Assembly: GCA_030704615.1 (NCBI GenBank)
Contig: CM060734.1
Coordinates: forward strand, 27,854,042-27,918,041
Source of the DNA: Takakia lepidozioides
Lineage: Eukaryota; Streptophyta; Takakiopsida; Takakiales; Takakiaceae
Direction: 5' to 3'
DNA: 64,000 nt
This document shows positions 32,761 through 45,017 of this stretch, one piece after another. The notes below the pieces were generated by a model. That model saw nothing but the letters and a program-made list of their open reading frames with translations, was not told the origin of the DNA and did no database searches. Made by a program: the position numbers and the translations under genes. Every line of letters begins with the position of its first letter. Position 1 is the first letter of the stretch.

Positions 32761-34265
32761 TGTGATTCATTTATTTTCCAAGCAAAGCTTGAAGTTGAAA
32801 ATATGATTTAGGCTCTTCAAAAGAGGAGAGTGCATTGTGGAATCCCATTATTTCATGTCTAGAAGTGACAAAGGGAAGACCCCCATAATCTATTGGGAAG
32901 GGCACCAATAGAGGCTTGTATTTGAATTGTTGGAAGAATGAATCTTTGTGTTTGATTACTAATTTGAAATATAGCCAGCTTTGGTAAAGGCAGGCCAGTA
33001 GGCTGGATCTATGATATAAGGCCACTATAAGGCCACTATGTGCTAATCCCCCCCCCCCACTAGCAAGCCATGGAGGCCTAGGGGAGGGTGGGTTGTATTT
33101 TTTTGTCTTGGGGTTTGGGCGGGCTAATTTCGTTTGACACCAGCTGCCCCAAAGTCGAGCAGCCCGGGAGGAGCCCGGGTGCTGCGCCTAGAGAGTAGGG
33201 ACTCAATTACTAAAAGAGTGGAGGCAGCCGTGGCCCAGCCACGACGTACGGGAGCGGGGCCCCAGCGCTGACCTTAAGTCGTACTGAGATCAAATACATC
33301 AACCGCATGGCTCAGGCGTGAGACCCTAAAGCGTGCGAGCAGGGTGCGGGTCTTTACCCGTTGGATACCCAAAAGATGAGACGGGCTGGCGGACGCTGGC
33401 GTTAACCGCAGCGGTCCACGGCTTGGACCGCTATGTGCGGATCTGCGCCCCGCCACGTGGCGCGGGGCGTTTTACCAGCGGGCAATGTGTCTGCAAATTC
33501 CCTTAAAGGGGGGTATTCTTACCTTTAGCTATTAGATTCAATTTATACCCCTCTAAGGGTTAGGAGCCATTATCTAAGGCGCCAGTGGTAGATAAAATCT
33601 AGGATTTTGGGAGGACGTAGCCTTGGAGGGGAGCGTTCTTATGATTCCAAGAGAGAGCCAAGCGGGTCTGGGAGCAGAGGCGGAGACCTCGAGAGACAAG
33701 GGAGGAGAGAAAGTACTCTGTCCTAAAAACTCGGCTACAGTGAGCCTTTGTGTCAGAGCCCAAGGTAGAGGATGATTTTTTCCACGGAAGGAAAATGCAC
33801 CAGCGCCTTAAAATAATGAAAGGGGTGAAATCTGGCTTGGACCCACCAGTGGTTATTTTATTATTTACGCATGCATGTTCTGGACTAACGAATGTAGTGG
33901 CAGGATTGAGCTCTCAGCGAGATTCATTCATCCGATAGAGCCGCGGCAGTTCCCCGCGGCAGGAAACGGTTCCCGGGTGTTCCTCGGTTCTCATTGGGTT
34001 CCCAAGGGCATCTTTAGGCGCCAAGGGTATCTTTGGATTCCCCACATGATTTCCCATAGGAGAGGTAATTTTTCTGATTTTCTTAATTTCTTTTATTTTC
34101 CAGCATTTCTAATTTGCAAAATTGCTTACATAGGATAGATGCACGTGGTGCTCGTTATAGCCTGCAGGGCGTTGATTAAACTGATTGAATTTGTTGAGTT
34201 GAGGGGCTTAGAACCACCTTATTGAACTTGGTGAACCTATTGGATGAATATCCAAACATCACCTC
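32761..34265. other. Unassigned, partly GC-rich
   Basis: 33,050-33,500 is GC-rich with a C run at 33,048-33,058, and 33,520-34,130 is mixed. Open frames here are short and show no domain. No rRNA signature was recognised. Confidence 0.3.
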
Positions 34266-34548
34266 CACCATCCCCTTCACTTGATACCAAGTACCGTAAC
34301 TTGTGTATCACAATCACCCTGCTTAGATGTGGTGACATCCACCCTAACCCAGGTCCCACCTCTTGCTGACATCGTCAGTCAACTACCCGCTGACCCACAG
34401 GATCAATATGCACTCTACTTTCACCCAAACAGCATATCTCTTGTGCACACCTATCGACACCTATCTGACCACTTCGCCCCCTTCCTCCCCGCACTGTCCA
34501 TCGACACAAATCCCCAAACAAACTGCCATGCACTCTGATAACGGCTAA
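34266..34548 (+). mobile_element. LINE 5' fragment with 2A-like motif
   Basis: One frame reads LLRCGDIHPNPGPT, with D-I-H-P-N-P-G-P encoded at 34,334-34,357. D-x-E-x-N-P-G-P is the 2A ribosome-skipping motif; here His replaces Glu. Such motifs are known near the start of non-LTR retrotransposon proteins. The C-rich coding style matches the LINE pieces at 38, 45, 54 and 60 kb. After the motif the frame is lost, and the fragment ends near 34,548. Confidence 0.6.
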
Positions 34549-37500
34549 GCTACAAGGGCCAGACAGCGAGGGTCACGACGGGACCACATTCTAGAAGCAT
34601 CACATTAGATAAGCAAACTAGTAGTGCTAAGCAAACTGGTTGGGTATGCACTAGTGGAGCACTGTTGTTATATGCTAGAAAGGGGGGCCGTGATGACAAT
34701 TGAGAGTCCAAAAAGTCGCTTGATGGGGAGCATATTGGTGCCGTGATGCATTCCCGGTTGGCGTAGGGGTGAGCTGCAGTTGAGTGTATGTTCATTAGCT
34801 GTGACAGCATTGCGCTTGAGCTTGCTGGGATAGCTCTCCCTTCTGCAGTGCGATGGAACGATGTAAGCGGCCCACCTAGGCTTGGGGTTAGGGAACAAAT
34901 GTAGTGATAAATGGGAGCACAACTTGTTTTATAATTACAGTGGCGCCTATAGATACAGGATGCTATGAGCTGCTTTAACATAAGATTCAGGAACAGAAGA
35001 CTATAACAAGAGCAGAGACGCTGGGGTGGGGTAGCTTCCTTGGGTAGTGTGGTATGGTACGTGTACCTACTGTTTGCCATAGCAAGGGTTGGGATACGAT
35101 ACTAAATTTGTGCAGATAATGGCGTAGCAGGATATGCCAGTGGCATAAGAATTATAGCAAAATCCATCATGCCAACTTTCCAGAAATTGTGATGGGCATC
35201 CTAGATAGTGAGCCTGCACCGTTGCTCCAAGATTGTGTGCATTGTGGTGTCAGAGAGGGGTGGCCGGACCAGCAGGTGATGTGTCTGTAGCCTGCAAAAT
35301 ACCGGAGATATTAGAATATAGTTGAGAGGGACTGTGAAATTACCTTTCAATCAGAGGCCAAGTCTGGATCGTCTTGGTTAACGCAAGTGCATCTTTCAGG
35401 AAGTGCAAATGCTCCACATAGATGACAAACCTACTTTCCACATGTATTTTATATTCCTCCACATGGTTCGGTTTCAGAGAATCAACAGTAACTTATTGAT
35501 GATATGCATTGTCATATTCCTCTTCGATCCCAACCAATGATTGACAAAAGGGACAAGTTTTTTGGTGTTCTATTTTATCTTGCTCCTCTTGTGATGTAAC
35601 CGGGTGTCTTTCTCTTGAAGGCTCCTCTTCTTGCATTGGTCCTCTTCAATCTAGTGTCATGGTTCAGTTTAGGTAATTAGCTACACAAGGATAGGATGAG
35701 CTGGGCGGTCACATGGTAACAACAACAAGAGACTACTCTACCCCTCTACCCCTCTACCCCACCTAGGCCATGAGGTACGCAATAAAAGTGAAAATATGAG
35801 TAGGACACACCAGAAAGCACAAAAGCTAAGGGGGTGCCACACATGTAATGCTTGAATAAGTTGTGGTGGGAGGTAGCGTGAGGGAGGGCCGCAAGCCACC
35901 TGCCATCCCCGCAAATCAGCTGCACAAACACATGACATACTTAAGTTGAATAGTAGCCCAACAAATGCGACAACATATGCAGGCAAGGTGATGGAATCAG
36001 ATGACAGCAAAATGTAAATTCCTGAAGGCACTAACATGGCAGCAAGAGAAACCAAACATTTTCAACACAGACACTCAAAATTCCTTGGCAATCAACAATC
36101 ACACTGTCAACCTCTTGGGCCCTTCTGGGTGAAAGTAAGCTACGGTGGCTCAAAAAAGTCCACTGTGTGGCCTACACAAGAAGTCCCAAGGTTTTTCAGA
36201 ATTTTGATTTGATTGATTATGGAAAAATTATAGTCGCTAGATTCATCCATGCTGAAAGATACGAACCATCTAAAGTTGACAGTAACAGACACTATGGCAT
36301 TATTTATATTTTTCCTAGTACAAGCTATTATTTCTATTTTCTTATTTTATTTTCTATATTTTATATTTTCGTTATATCACATAGTGGGACTCGGGCTACT
36401 CTTCATCTACATGAAATGTACCTTTTAGTGAAGCAAGTCCATTGTTTTACTTTGTTTCCATGCATTCATGTACTTTGGCAAAAATCAGTTTTTCGAGGCT
36501 CACAATAATATATAGAAATAAGAATTTTTACTTTTTGATGTTTTCTATAGGAATTTAGTATCTTAAAGAGTAGAGCAGTACTAATATGAGTCCCTTTTAT
36601 CATATTTGTTTTCTATACTGAGTGCAAAAAGTCCATAAAAAGTCTTTTTATGGACTGTGACACTGCGTATGCAATTTTCTAAAGTCCATTACTTCGACAA
36701 ATCAACGTCATGTCTTGGTGAGAATTTAAAGATTAGAGCTTGCAGTAGTTGGAAACATAAGAGTGAGTCCCATTTCATCACTGTAATAAAAATTTGTCTC
36801 TAAGGTACAATTGAATCAAACTATGACATGTAAAACACTACTGTGACACAAAAATGTTGACACCGTAGTCTACTTTCACCTTTCTTCCGCACACTAGAAA
36901 ACTGTTTACTGTCCAGCAATGTGAATATGGAATCCACTTGCCCCCCTCACTATAACACAAAAAGGGTAGCTCGTTGGAAAATAGTTTCGAGTCATAACAG
37001 CAAAGATAAAGTGACACAAACTTAGGGCTCTGTTCACATGTTTGAATAGACTGGACTTGGTGATGACCTTTATACAAAATGACATTATCAGCATGGAGCA
37101 GCCAACAGTACTGTACAAAGAATATCACACCCCCCCTCGTGAAAAACAAATCAACCTACCACCCTGGACTTGCACCTATATGATCTTGATGTACCTTGCG
37201 AGATCCATCTCCAACAAACAAACAATGGCAAACAAATATGATTCACATCAGGAGGGTCTCAGTGTGGCAATTGCTTCACTCCACAAGCACAATCTCATCA
37301 GGAGCAGAGCATCCATAAATGCAAGACCCACTTGTATCTTTTTCTGGACAGAACAACCTAGAACATCTCCTGTTAGAATAGTTCTACTAAATACAACTAA
37401 ATGCTTTCGGAATGACAACCCAGGATCAGTGTGACAAACTTTGCATTCAGCTACATATGCTACTCTTCCCCTGCCTCGCTGATATCGTCCCTTTTATAAC

Positions 37501-38050
37501 AACGACTACACTTGGTACGAGCCATATACAAATGCAGCTTGACAAAAAAGGACATGCACTCTCACTTGAAACCAGCCAGTGACAACATAACAAGTCTGCA
37601 TGGTAGGTCAACCATGAGGTATTCCTCAAAAGGATTGGTAGAGTGGTGCTGATGAGTGGCCCTCTTCCACAATACTAAGTTGGCTTTGGGGCACGACAAT
37701 CCAGGCAAAGGTTGGTTTAGTCTTCATTCCTTTTGTTTAGTTTGTCTTCCGGGCATGTTCTAGCTATCCCAAGAAGATAGTATTTCATACGTTAGTTCCT
37801 TGTTAATTGGCTCTGGTGTATTCAAGTAGACATCTCATCAAGGATGTTCCTCTTCACAATCAAACATAGAAACACATAAATGAAAATAAACTTCATGCAT
37901 GCGTAGAGTTGATGAAACAATCACAGGGTCTACTAAAATTAGGCCACAAAATGGTAAGCAGACTTTTGTGTAAATATTCACCACTGGTACCCTCACTGCA
38001 ATGGTCACATACCCCACAAACTATCATCTATGAATGACTGTGCAACCTAA
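34549..38050. other. 3.5 kb without a confident gene
   Basis: Several open frames of 60-180 codons exist but none shows a domain or a plausible composition. The run CCCCTCTACCCCTCTACC at about 35,738 is a short C/T repeat. One possible exon is listed separately. Confidence 0.35.
35344..35433 (-). other. Possible isolated exon
   Basis: On the minus strand GTGGAAAG precedes an open stretch reading RFVIYVEHLHFLKDALALTK then TIQTWPLIER, which ends at a donor GTAATT (35,343). The residues look like genuine protein and the borders fit, but no partner exon or family was recognised. Confidence 0.25.
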
Positions 38051-38051
38051 A

Positions 38052-39540
38052 TTTCTAGGGTTTTACAACATGAATTGTGAGCCGAGGGTGCGGGCGCGGG
38101 CGTATGAGATGATCAGGGGGCTAGAACCGATCCCAAAACTGTCCTGGGGGAGTTGGGTAAGAACGTCAGGGGTGATGGTGGGCAGGCCACAAATGCGTTT
38201 GGTGAGTTGGATAATATTGGTGTCGAGTAGTTTGATATCCGGAATAGAGAAGGGGGCCGCGTGAAAGGCGTATTGGATTTGAGGGTTGAGAACTTTGAGT
38301 GGTGTGAGCGTAGAATACCTAGTGCAACGCCTCCCCTGGTGGGTTTGTACAGAGCAGAGCGACGAGATAGGCATTGCTGGGCAGTTAGAGGAGTGTCGTA
38401 CAGTAGGTAATAGTCCGGTAGAAGCTTGTTTATGTATGAACTGCTAGTATTATTCGTGTGTAACTTGGTTTCTTGGAGGAGGAAGATATGTGGTTTAGAA
38501 GAGTTGGTGAGGAGAGTGAGAAGGCTTTGTATACTAGTAGCCAGTGATCCTACATTCCAAGAAGTAATAGTTAGTGCACAGGTGTGGATATCCGGGGTGG
38601 TAGGGGTAGGGTTGGGAGATGGTGGGACCAATGACGGTTCCGCGGTTTGGGTTGCTGAGGTCGGGGGATTGTATCTAGGTATCGGACTAACTGCAATGAG
38701 TGTGGATTTGAGGATGTCAGTGGAGAGGAAGGGGAATTTGTGGGTAGCCTCGGTAAGGTCAGAATCAGGAGCAGTTATGGTAGTGAGATGGTTGCCTAGT
38801 ATTTTATGTATAGCACCTGGTTGGGATTGCATCAGATTGAGGGATTCCTGGAGTGAAGATAGAGGGTGAGGTGGGGCTAAGTAGTTGTGCGGATGCGGTG
38901 GTAGCATTTTTAGTTGTAGGAGGGCTTGGGGTTCTCCGGGAGGATGTCATCCTGGTCAGAAAGGTCCCTCTCCTCCTCCTCATCTCCGACATGCCCCGCC
39001 GGAAGCTCGTCGTGGCCTTGCATTGTGGCAAGTGCGTCTTCCCCTCCACCTGCCCCATACCATTGTGTGTGTGGTGTTTTCTCCCCTCCCTCAGTCTCCA
39101 CCCTATGAGCAATTGCACCTGCTCCCCGGTGCGATGGTGTAACCGGCAACGTTGCAGCCGGTGTCTTAGTGGCTCTGTCTGGTGTCTTAAGAGGGTGTAG
39201 ATGTCTTTTTGCCTCTCTCGCTTGTCAATGCATGTGTCACTGCCTCTTCTCTGGTCTTTTCACTGGCCTTCTCTCTGACCTCATCCTTGGCCTTCTCTCT
39301 AGCCTGTTCTCTTGCCCTCTCTTTTGCCCTCTCTTGGGCCGTCTGTTTCTTAGATGGCGTGGCTGCAGGGGAGGCCTCGAGGTCGACCACCTTCAACCCC
39401 GGGGAACTCACACCCTCATGCTGTTTGGTGGGTGTTTTGTTCACTCCCCCCTCCACAACTTGTGCTTGCTCTTTTGCCGGGGATTGCATGTGCTTAGCCT
39501 TCTTCTTCTTCGTCTTCTTCTTCGTGTGGGCGGGGCCCCC
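38052..39540 (-). mobile_element. LINE with AP-endonuclease, internal deletion
   Basis: From the right: a Lys/Glu/Ala-rich region (39,187-39,540; KKKTKKKKAKHM, REQAREKAKDEVREKASEKT), a linker, then an AP-endonuclease N-terminus (ITSWNVGSLATSIQSLLTLL, HIFLLQETKL). After GGVALGILRS at about 38,310 the sequence jumps to the C-terminal part of the RT region (LNPQIQYAFHAAPFS, QLTKRICGLP), which is otherwise seen at 54.58 kb. So the core RT has been deleted. The right end is cut exactly where LTR B starts (39,541). Non-LTR element, inactive. Confidence 0.8.
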
Positions 39541-40265
39541 TGTCGCGGCCCTTTGCCTTGAGGGCAGGGGGTCGGGACACAAGAGGGGCTGCCCCTGTGG
39601 TGGGGGCAGTGGCAACAATAGGTATGGGGGCTGAAGCACCCTTGAGTGCCCAAGGCACTCAAGGAGGCGGAGGCGCTCACTAGGTGGAGCCCCGCACACC
39701 GGGTTGCGGTGGGGGTGGTTCCACGAGGGGTGGTGGTAGCTTAGTGGGTCTTAGTGGGGGTGGCATAAGACTCACCATGGGGCTGAGACCTTGTGGTGGG
39801 AGTCGTGGGGAGTCTTGGGACTCATCACGGTCCATTGGGGCTGTGGTGGGTGGGCCAAGACTCACCGCGATTCATCACCGGGAATCAAGGGTCTTCGTGG
39901 TGGTTCACCATAAAAGGACTATGTTGTTTGTGAAACCCCCGCGGACAGTTACAGAAGTATATATAGGGAGTAGTAACCCCCAAAACGGTGCAAGCCCGTT
40001 GGTGACAAAAAACTAGTGAGTAAGAGTGCGAGCCGGAAAGCGACCAAGGTGTGGGGAGCTGTTCCGGACTGCCACCAACCAAAGGGAATTTCCACTAGGC
40101 CCAAAGTGAGCGAGGGTCTCGTGGAGGAGCAAAGGGGGACCGTTATGCCCCGGTGAGTAGCCGAAGCTTCGAGTTGGCCCGGCGGCCAGTTTGGGAGTTA
40201 GGCGCGCGCATCAAAGCGAGTAACTATGACTTGAAGGGGAGTTTACCGAAGAGAGATGCGCGACA
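39541..40265 (+). repeat. 5' LTR of gypsy copy B (725 bp)
   Basis: TGTCGCGGCCCTTTGCCTTG to GCGCGACA, homologous along its length to the LTR of copy C (62,286-63,014, opposite strand) and to the shortened LTR A. A TATA-like TATATATAGG is at 39,958. The primer site TGGTATCAGATC follows at 40,268-40,279 (tRNA-iMet type, one mismatch). Confidence 0.92.
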
Positions 40266-40320
40266 CTTGGTATCAGATCTTAGAGTTCAGTACGCGATCG
40301 TCCTTGAGATCGGCCTCATC

Positions 40321-41505
40321 ATGGGGTCGGGCAAGGCAAAGCGAAAGCGGAATGGCCCGAAAGACGATGATCCTGGTGAGCTCGGTGGGGGCGACATGTC
40401 ACCGGAGCGGCAACTGGAAGAGGCAATTTATGCTTCTGATAGCGAGGCCGCTTGAGAGCAAGAGGAATTTGAGGAGTCGGGGCCCAAGGACTTCCCAAGG
40501 GTTCCGTCAAACCCACAGATGCCTCCCATGCCAGCAGCCTTTTGGGAAGGGCTTCTAGCCCAGTTTGGCGGCACACTGAAGGACGTAATGAAAGCTGCCA
40601 ACACAAAGTTTAAGGTGAAGCCTAAGGAACCCGGCACCTTTCGAGGGCATCCGAAATCGGAAGGCACTCAACACCTGGCTCTTGGAGCTAGAGCAGTACT
40701 TCCGGGCGGCCAAGTTGAGTGACGAGGATCGGATGGAAGTGGCACCCACCTATTTGAGGGGTTATGCTCAACAATGGTGGCAGAATCGTCTTCAGGACCA
40801 AGGGCCAGACCGAGAGACCTTGAGTTGGAGTGGGTTCAAGGAACTAATGAAGAAACAGTTTGTGCCCCTCAACGCGTCCTGGCTCGCCCGAGACAAGATG
40901 AGAAACTTGAAGCAAACAGATGACATTCGAGGATATATTCAGGCTTTCAATGTGCTACTGCTCGAAGTCGTGGATATGGAAGAACCAGAAATGGTCTTCA
41001 ACTTTGTGGGGGGACTGGCCCCATGGGCCAGGTGGAAGTTGGAGGAGAGGCCACCCAAGACTTTGAACAAGGCAATTGAAAGGGCTTCTCGGATGTCCCT
41101 AGGGGTGAAAGACAAGGCCATACGGAGCTGAACCTTAAGAAGGCCCAGCGGGAGGGTGACTCCTTCTGACCGGAAAATAAGTGGGATAGGCCACGCGGCG
41201 ACAATGGCACATGGAAATCGAAAGGAGGGCCTTCACACGTAAAGGCGGCACCCGGTGCTCCGAAAGGAAAATCAGGTGTGGCAGCTTATGGCGGACAGAA
41301 GGCGACCTTCGGTGGAGTATGCTTTAATTGCGGGGAGCCCGGGCACATAGCCAAGAAGTACGCGAAACCCCGACAATTGAACATGACTCGGGCGACCACG
41401 GAGCTGTCCGAAGATTCCATCAGCCGCTTGGTGGAGGCGGTGGTCACCAAGACTTGCAAGGTAGGCAACTACTCTTGTGAGTTGTATCAGGAGACTAGAG
41501 CCTTG
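40321..41505 (+). pseudogene. Gag of gypsy copy B, multiply broken
   Basis: Begins MGSGKAKRKRNGPKDDDP. A stop lies near 40,453, a shift near 40,640 precedes LEQYFRAAKLSDEDRMEV, and a short deletion near 41,080 (loss of the ECFSD part) shifts the frame before PRGDNGTWKSKGG. The knuckle reads CFNCGEPGHIAKKY, where the last Cys has become Tyr. Homology ends within CELYQETRAL at about 41,505, where inserted G2-like sequence begins. The protease is absent. Confidence 0.88.
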
Positions 41506-42261
41506 CGTCTTCATGTTGGTGGTTCTGGTGACGCACCAATGATGGCCGTCTTGTTTCCTATCCATATCTGTCAACATTCCGGACGCCTTGGAATTGTCCG
41601 TTCGAGGAGGGAACTCAAAAAAGATATTGCCGTCGACGTCAGCGGGAAGATGTATCACGGATTTGATTATGAACTTGCTGTAGTCCAGCGCAGCTAGCCC
41701 GGAGCGGTGTCCCTCCGTGTGCAGCCCTCGCAGAATATCAAGAATGGATCGCGTTGCTGAGCTCGTACTGGGAATATGACTCCCTCGTCCGCTGATGTCC
41801 ATTGGGGACTTACCTGATCTCTAGGATGATCTTGGAACTTCCATGACCTCATCTGAGTCCGATAGGTTGTGAACAACCTGGTTCTCGCTCATCTTCATTG
41901 ATATGGGAGGCTTTGGATTAACTTCGTTGCGGATTTCTCTCTTTGAGGTACCAACTCTCAGATTCGCGGATTCTTTCGTGGAAGGCGGCAGGAAAGAAGG
42001 CGCATTTGGCGGGCAAATAAAGTCCCCAACAGCCTTGTATATGACGTTGTTCGAAGGTAGAACTCGCCATTCCCTGCCGTTGCCGAAATCATCGTGGAGC
42101 ACAAGTATATTTTCGACTACAACTCCATTTGAATCCTTCCTTTCCTCCTCCAGGAATACTGACCCCAGTTTCAGGTGGTATCGGACGCAAAGATATTTCT
42201 CCATAACCCGACAGATCCCCCCTGTGCATCGAATGTAGCTTTGTGCTCGTGAGGAGGGCAA
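41505..42261 (-). pseudogene. G2 homologue (exon 1 region)
   Basis: The minus strand encodes two stretches that align with exon 1 of G2: MEKYLCVRYHLKLGSVFLEE ... EWRVLPSNNVIYKAVGDF, then SILDILRGLH, GNIFFEFPPRTDNS and TDMDRKQDGHHWCVTRTTNM. A TAG at about 41,821 separates them in frame. The conserved landmarks and spacing match 23.75-24.47 kb although identity is low, so the two loci are old paralogues. It ends exactly where gag copy B starts. No family 1 palindromes are present here. Confidence 0.65.
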
Positions 42262-42870
42262 TACACTATAGCGCTCGAGTTTTCAGCCATGGGAGATGTG
42301 CACAGATGACTACGCGCAAGGCGGTCGGGCAAGCACCCTGGGAGAAGCGGGGGGGGGGGGGGGGGGCAGTGAGGAAAAGCAATGCAGGGCCGATCTGGAG
42401 GAGCGAGGAAGCCTATTCACGAATCCCAAAAATCCACTGTCAGAGTTTTCATGAACCTTGTCTCCGAAATGCGGCCCCTGCCCTTTGCGCAACAACTGCC
42501 AACGGTATGCAGTCAGAAGGCTGCAGACCTGTGCAGGTGCCCTACGCCAACCAATAATTGCGGCGTCTGACGAGAAGCGTGGGGGGGAGCGTGCAAGCAT
42601 CTTCCCAATGGACAGAGGGACTTGAAAGAGATGTGGCATTCCAGAGGGTCTGACTACAAGCTTGAGTGCTGGACCCACTCAGGCAAAAGTCAACATTCAA
42701 CAAAATTCAATATTGCACAAAAAGTGGAACTTTGGTTCAAAGGAAAAAAATTATTCATATAATGAACTGTGACAAGTATGCATGCCCTCACAAGCCGAGG
42801 TAAGCCAAAAGTATGCATGCAATCCATGCTCAGATAAGTTGGGAATTTGCTGCCGTGTTGCACTGTTGTC
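42262..42870. other. Spacer between the G1- and G2-like pieces, with an 18-bp G run
   Basis: Contains a run of 18 G at 42,349-42,366. No coding pattern and no palindrome family is seen. Confidence 0.4.
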
Positions 42871-43195
42871 ACCAAGAAGCTGGAACCTTTATTGGCCTCT
42901 CAACAAGCTCATGACTCACAGGGTCGGTAGGTGAAGACAATGGATGCAGCCCGCTCCCCTTTGGTATAGTGAACAACGGTGTCATGTCCTCCGATATATG
43001 CACCATCGTAAATGGAGATCTTTGCTGTAAAGACTCTATGTCCATAGGACTCATCCTCGTAGCTTATGAGAATGTCCCCATAGACTGTTTGCGAGGGAAT
43101 CCTCTGAGGCCTGTATATACACCCGATGCAATCATCGTAGGCCCACTGACAGCACCTCCAATGATACAGGAAGGCCGTGCGGCTTTTGGGGATGT
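42871..43195 (-). pseudogene. G1 homologue, C-terminal part
   Basis: The minus strand reads [53 protein letters not shown] and SIVFTYRP, matching the last ~100 residues of G1 (VRTAMLWRWNCCQWTW; YGDIRIGM; KLSLFDGGLIEGHDIVV; AIHFTWRS). A frameshift precedes HELVERPIKVPASW, matching the G1 end HELVFRPVEVPSTS. Its 5' part is cut where chromovirus-like pol sequence begins at about 43,196. Both module genes are on the same strand here, whereas at 22-27 kb they are divergent. Confidence 0.7.
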
Positions 43196-43198
43196 CCT

Positions 43199-45016
43199 TT
43201 GGGGATGACCATTTTGAGCAAATCCGGAGCAGTCATAGATGGCCGCAAGAGAATAGTCACGCTACCGTGTGGGAATGGTGGCAAAGTTTTACGGGTGTCG
43301 GAAACGCCCAACCGAGTGGGAGGGCGAATAAACCTGCTAACAGCAAAGGAGGCCGTGGAGGAGCCACACGAGCCCCAGTTTTTGCTTTACGTGAGACAAG
43401 TGGAAAGAGAAGTCGATAGGGAGCCTAGCCCAGATTGGATCAAGGGGATCCTGGAGAAATACCAGGATGTGATGCCGGAGGATTTACCAAGCGGCTTGCC
43501 ACTGCGAAGAGGAGTTGACCACAAGATAGAGGTGATATCGGGATCGGAGCCGCCTGCCAAGGCGCCCTACCAGTTGAGCCACAGAGAGTTGGTTGAGCTG
43601 AAGGCCCAGCTCAAGGATCTAATGTCAAAGGGGTATATCCGGCCGAGTAAGTCACCTTACGGAGCCCCGGTGCTATTCGCATACAAGAAGGATAGGATGT
43701 TGCGGATGTGTGTCGATTACAGGGCTCTGAATAAGGTGACTATCAAAAAACCGGTACCCTTTGCCAAACATTCACGACCTCTTCGATCGGTTGGCAAGAG
43801 CAAAGTATTTCAGCTGGATCAATTTGCGCTCAGGTTACCATCAAATCCGAGTGGCAGAAGGAGATGAGGAGAAGACCACGTGCAGGACAAGATATGGTTC
43901 ATATGAGTTCTTGGTGATGCCTTTTGGGCTTACCAATGCACCCGCGACCTTTAGCACGCTAATGAACAGCCTTTTCCAAGAGTGGTTGGATGACTTTGTG
44001 ATCGTGTACATCGACGACATCTTGGTATACTTGAAAACAAAGGAAGAGCACTTGGAGCACCTCAAAAGGGTGTTCCAAAATTACGGGAAGGGAAGTTGTA
44101 TGCCAAAGCTTCAAAGTGCGAATTTGGGGTCACGAAAGTGGAGTTCCTAGGGCATATGATTACACAAGATGGGATCAAAATGGATGACATAAAGGTGAGG
44201 GCGATCTTGGACTGGGAACCTCCGACTTCGGTCCCGGGAGTGCGATCCTTTCTGGGACTCGCCTCCTATTACCGAAAGTATGTGAGAAATTTTGCCAAGA
44301 TCGCGGGGCCGCTATCACACATTTTGTATAAGTCCAAGGTATGGGTATGGAACATCTTTTGTGGCCAAGCTTTTGCCGAGTTGAAGTAGCGGATGGCGGA
44401 AGCTCCAGTCTTGAAAATCCCGGAGTTCGACTGTCCATTTGAGATTCATACAGATGTGTCGGACTTCGCAATCGGGGGTGTGCTCATGCAGGATGGACGT
44501 CCAGTGGCTTACGAAAGTAAGAAACTGAATGAAGTGGAGCGACGGTGGCCTACGCACGAGAAAAAAATGAAGGCGGTGGTGCATTGCCTTGAGCTTTGGC
44601 GCCACTACGTTGGTTCCAACCCGGTGAAGGTGTTCACGGACAATGTCATGGTGAAGTATTTTGCCACACAGCCTAAGTTATCCCCAAAACAACTTAGGTG
44701 GCAAGACACTTTGGCAGTATTCGACGTGGATATCCGGTACAAACCGGGACGAGACAATGTGGTGGCCGATGCTTTAAGTAGAAAGCAGCAGCTCATGTTG
44801 GTGTACAGGGGCGAGACGGCGCTCCAAAGGAAGATCCGGAAGGCTTACCGGAAGGATGAAATGGCGAAGTCCGTGATGCAGGACTTGAGGTTGGGGGTTA
44901 AATTGCAGTCCTCAGACCACCATTATTCTAGACAAGGTGGCCTCAATTATTCCTCACTAAGCCTCATTGATGGATTTTACCTACGTACCAGCGAGGCCAT
45001 CCCTCCTCACTTGTAA
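43199..45016 (+). pseudogene. Protease end, RT and RNase H of a chromovirus-like gypsy element
   Basis: It starts inside the post-protease region ([20 protein letters not shown]), then [51 protein letters not shown], a frameshift, [30 protein letters not shown], catalytic [10 protein letters not shown], another shift, [14 protein letters not shown] and SFLGLASYYRKYV. After a TAG near 44,387 (CAG to TAG) comes RNase H: IHTDVSDFAIGGVLMQDG, VFTDN, RYKPGRDNVVADALSR. The region after RNase H matches the fragment at 8.85-9.22 kb. It is cut at about 45,016 by LINE sequence. Probably the pol of the family represented by gag copies A-C, since it lies downstream of B. Confidence 0.9.
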
Positions 45017-45017
45017 A

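Noticed and set aside
33050-33520. rRNA or rDNA spacer in the GC-rich stretch
   Set aside because: No conserved rRNA core segment could be recognised on either strand.
34550-35080. 176-codon ORF on the minus strand
   Set aside because: Composition rich in Ser, Leu, Cys and Tyr without domain or homologous copy; it looks like a chance open frame.
39169-39634. Long open frames on the plus strand opposite the LINE and across LTR B
   Set aside because: They are Leu/Ser/Cys-rich shadows of a Lys/Glu/Ala-rich frame on the minus strand and cross the LTR border.
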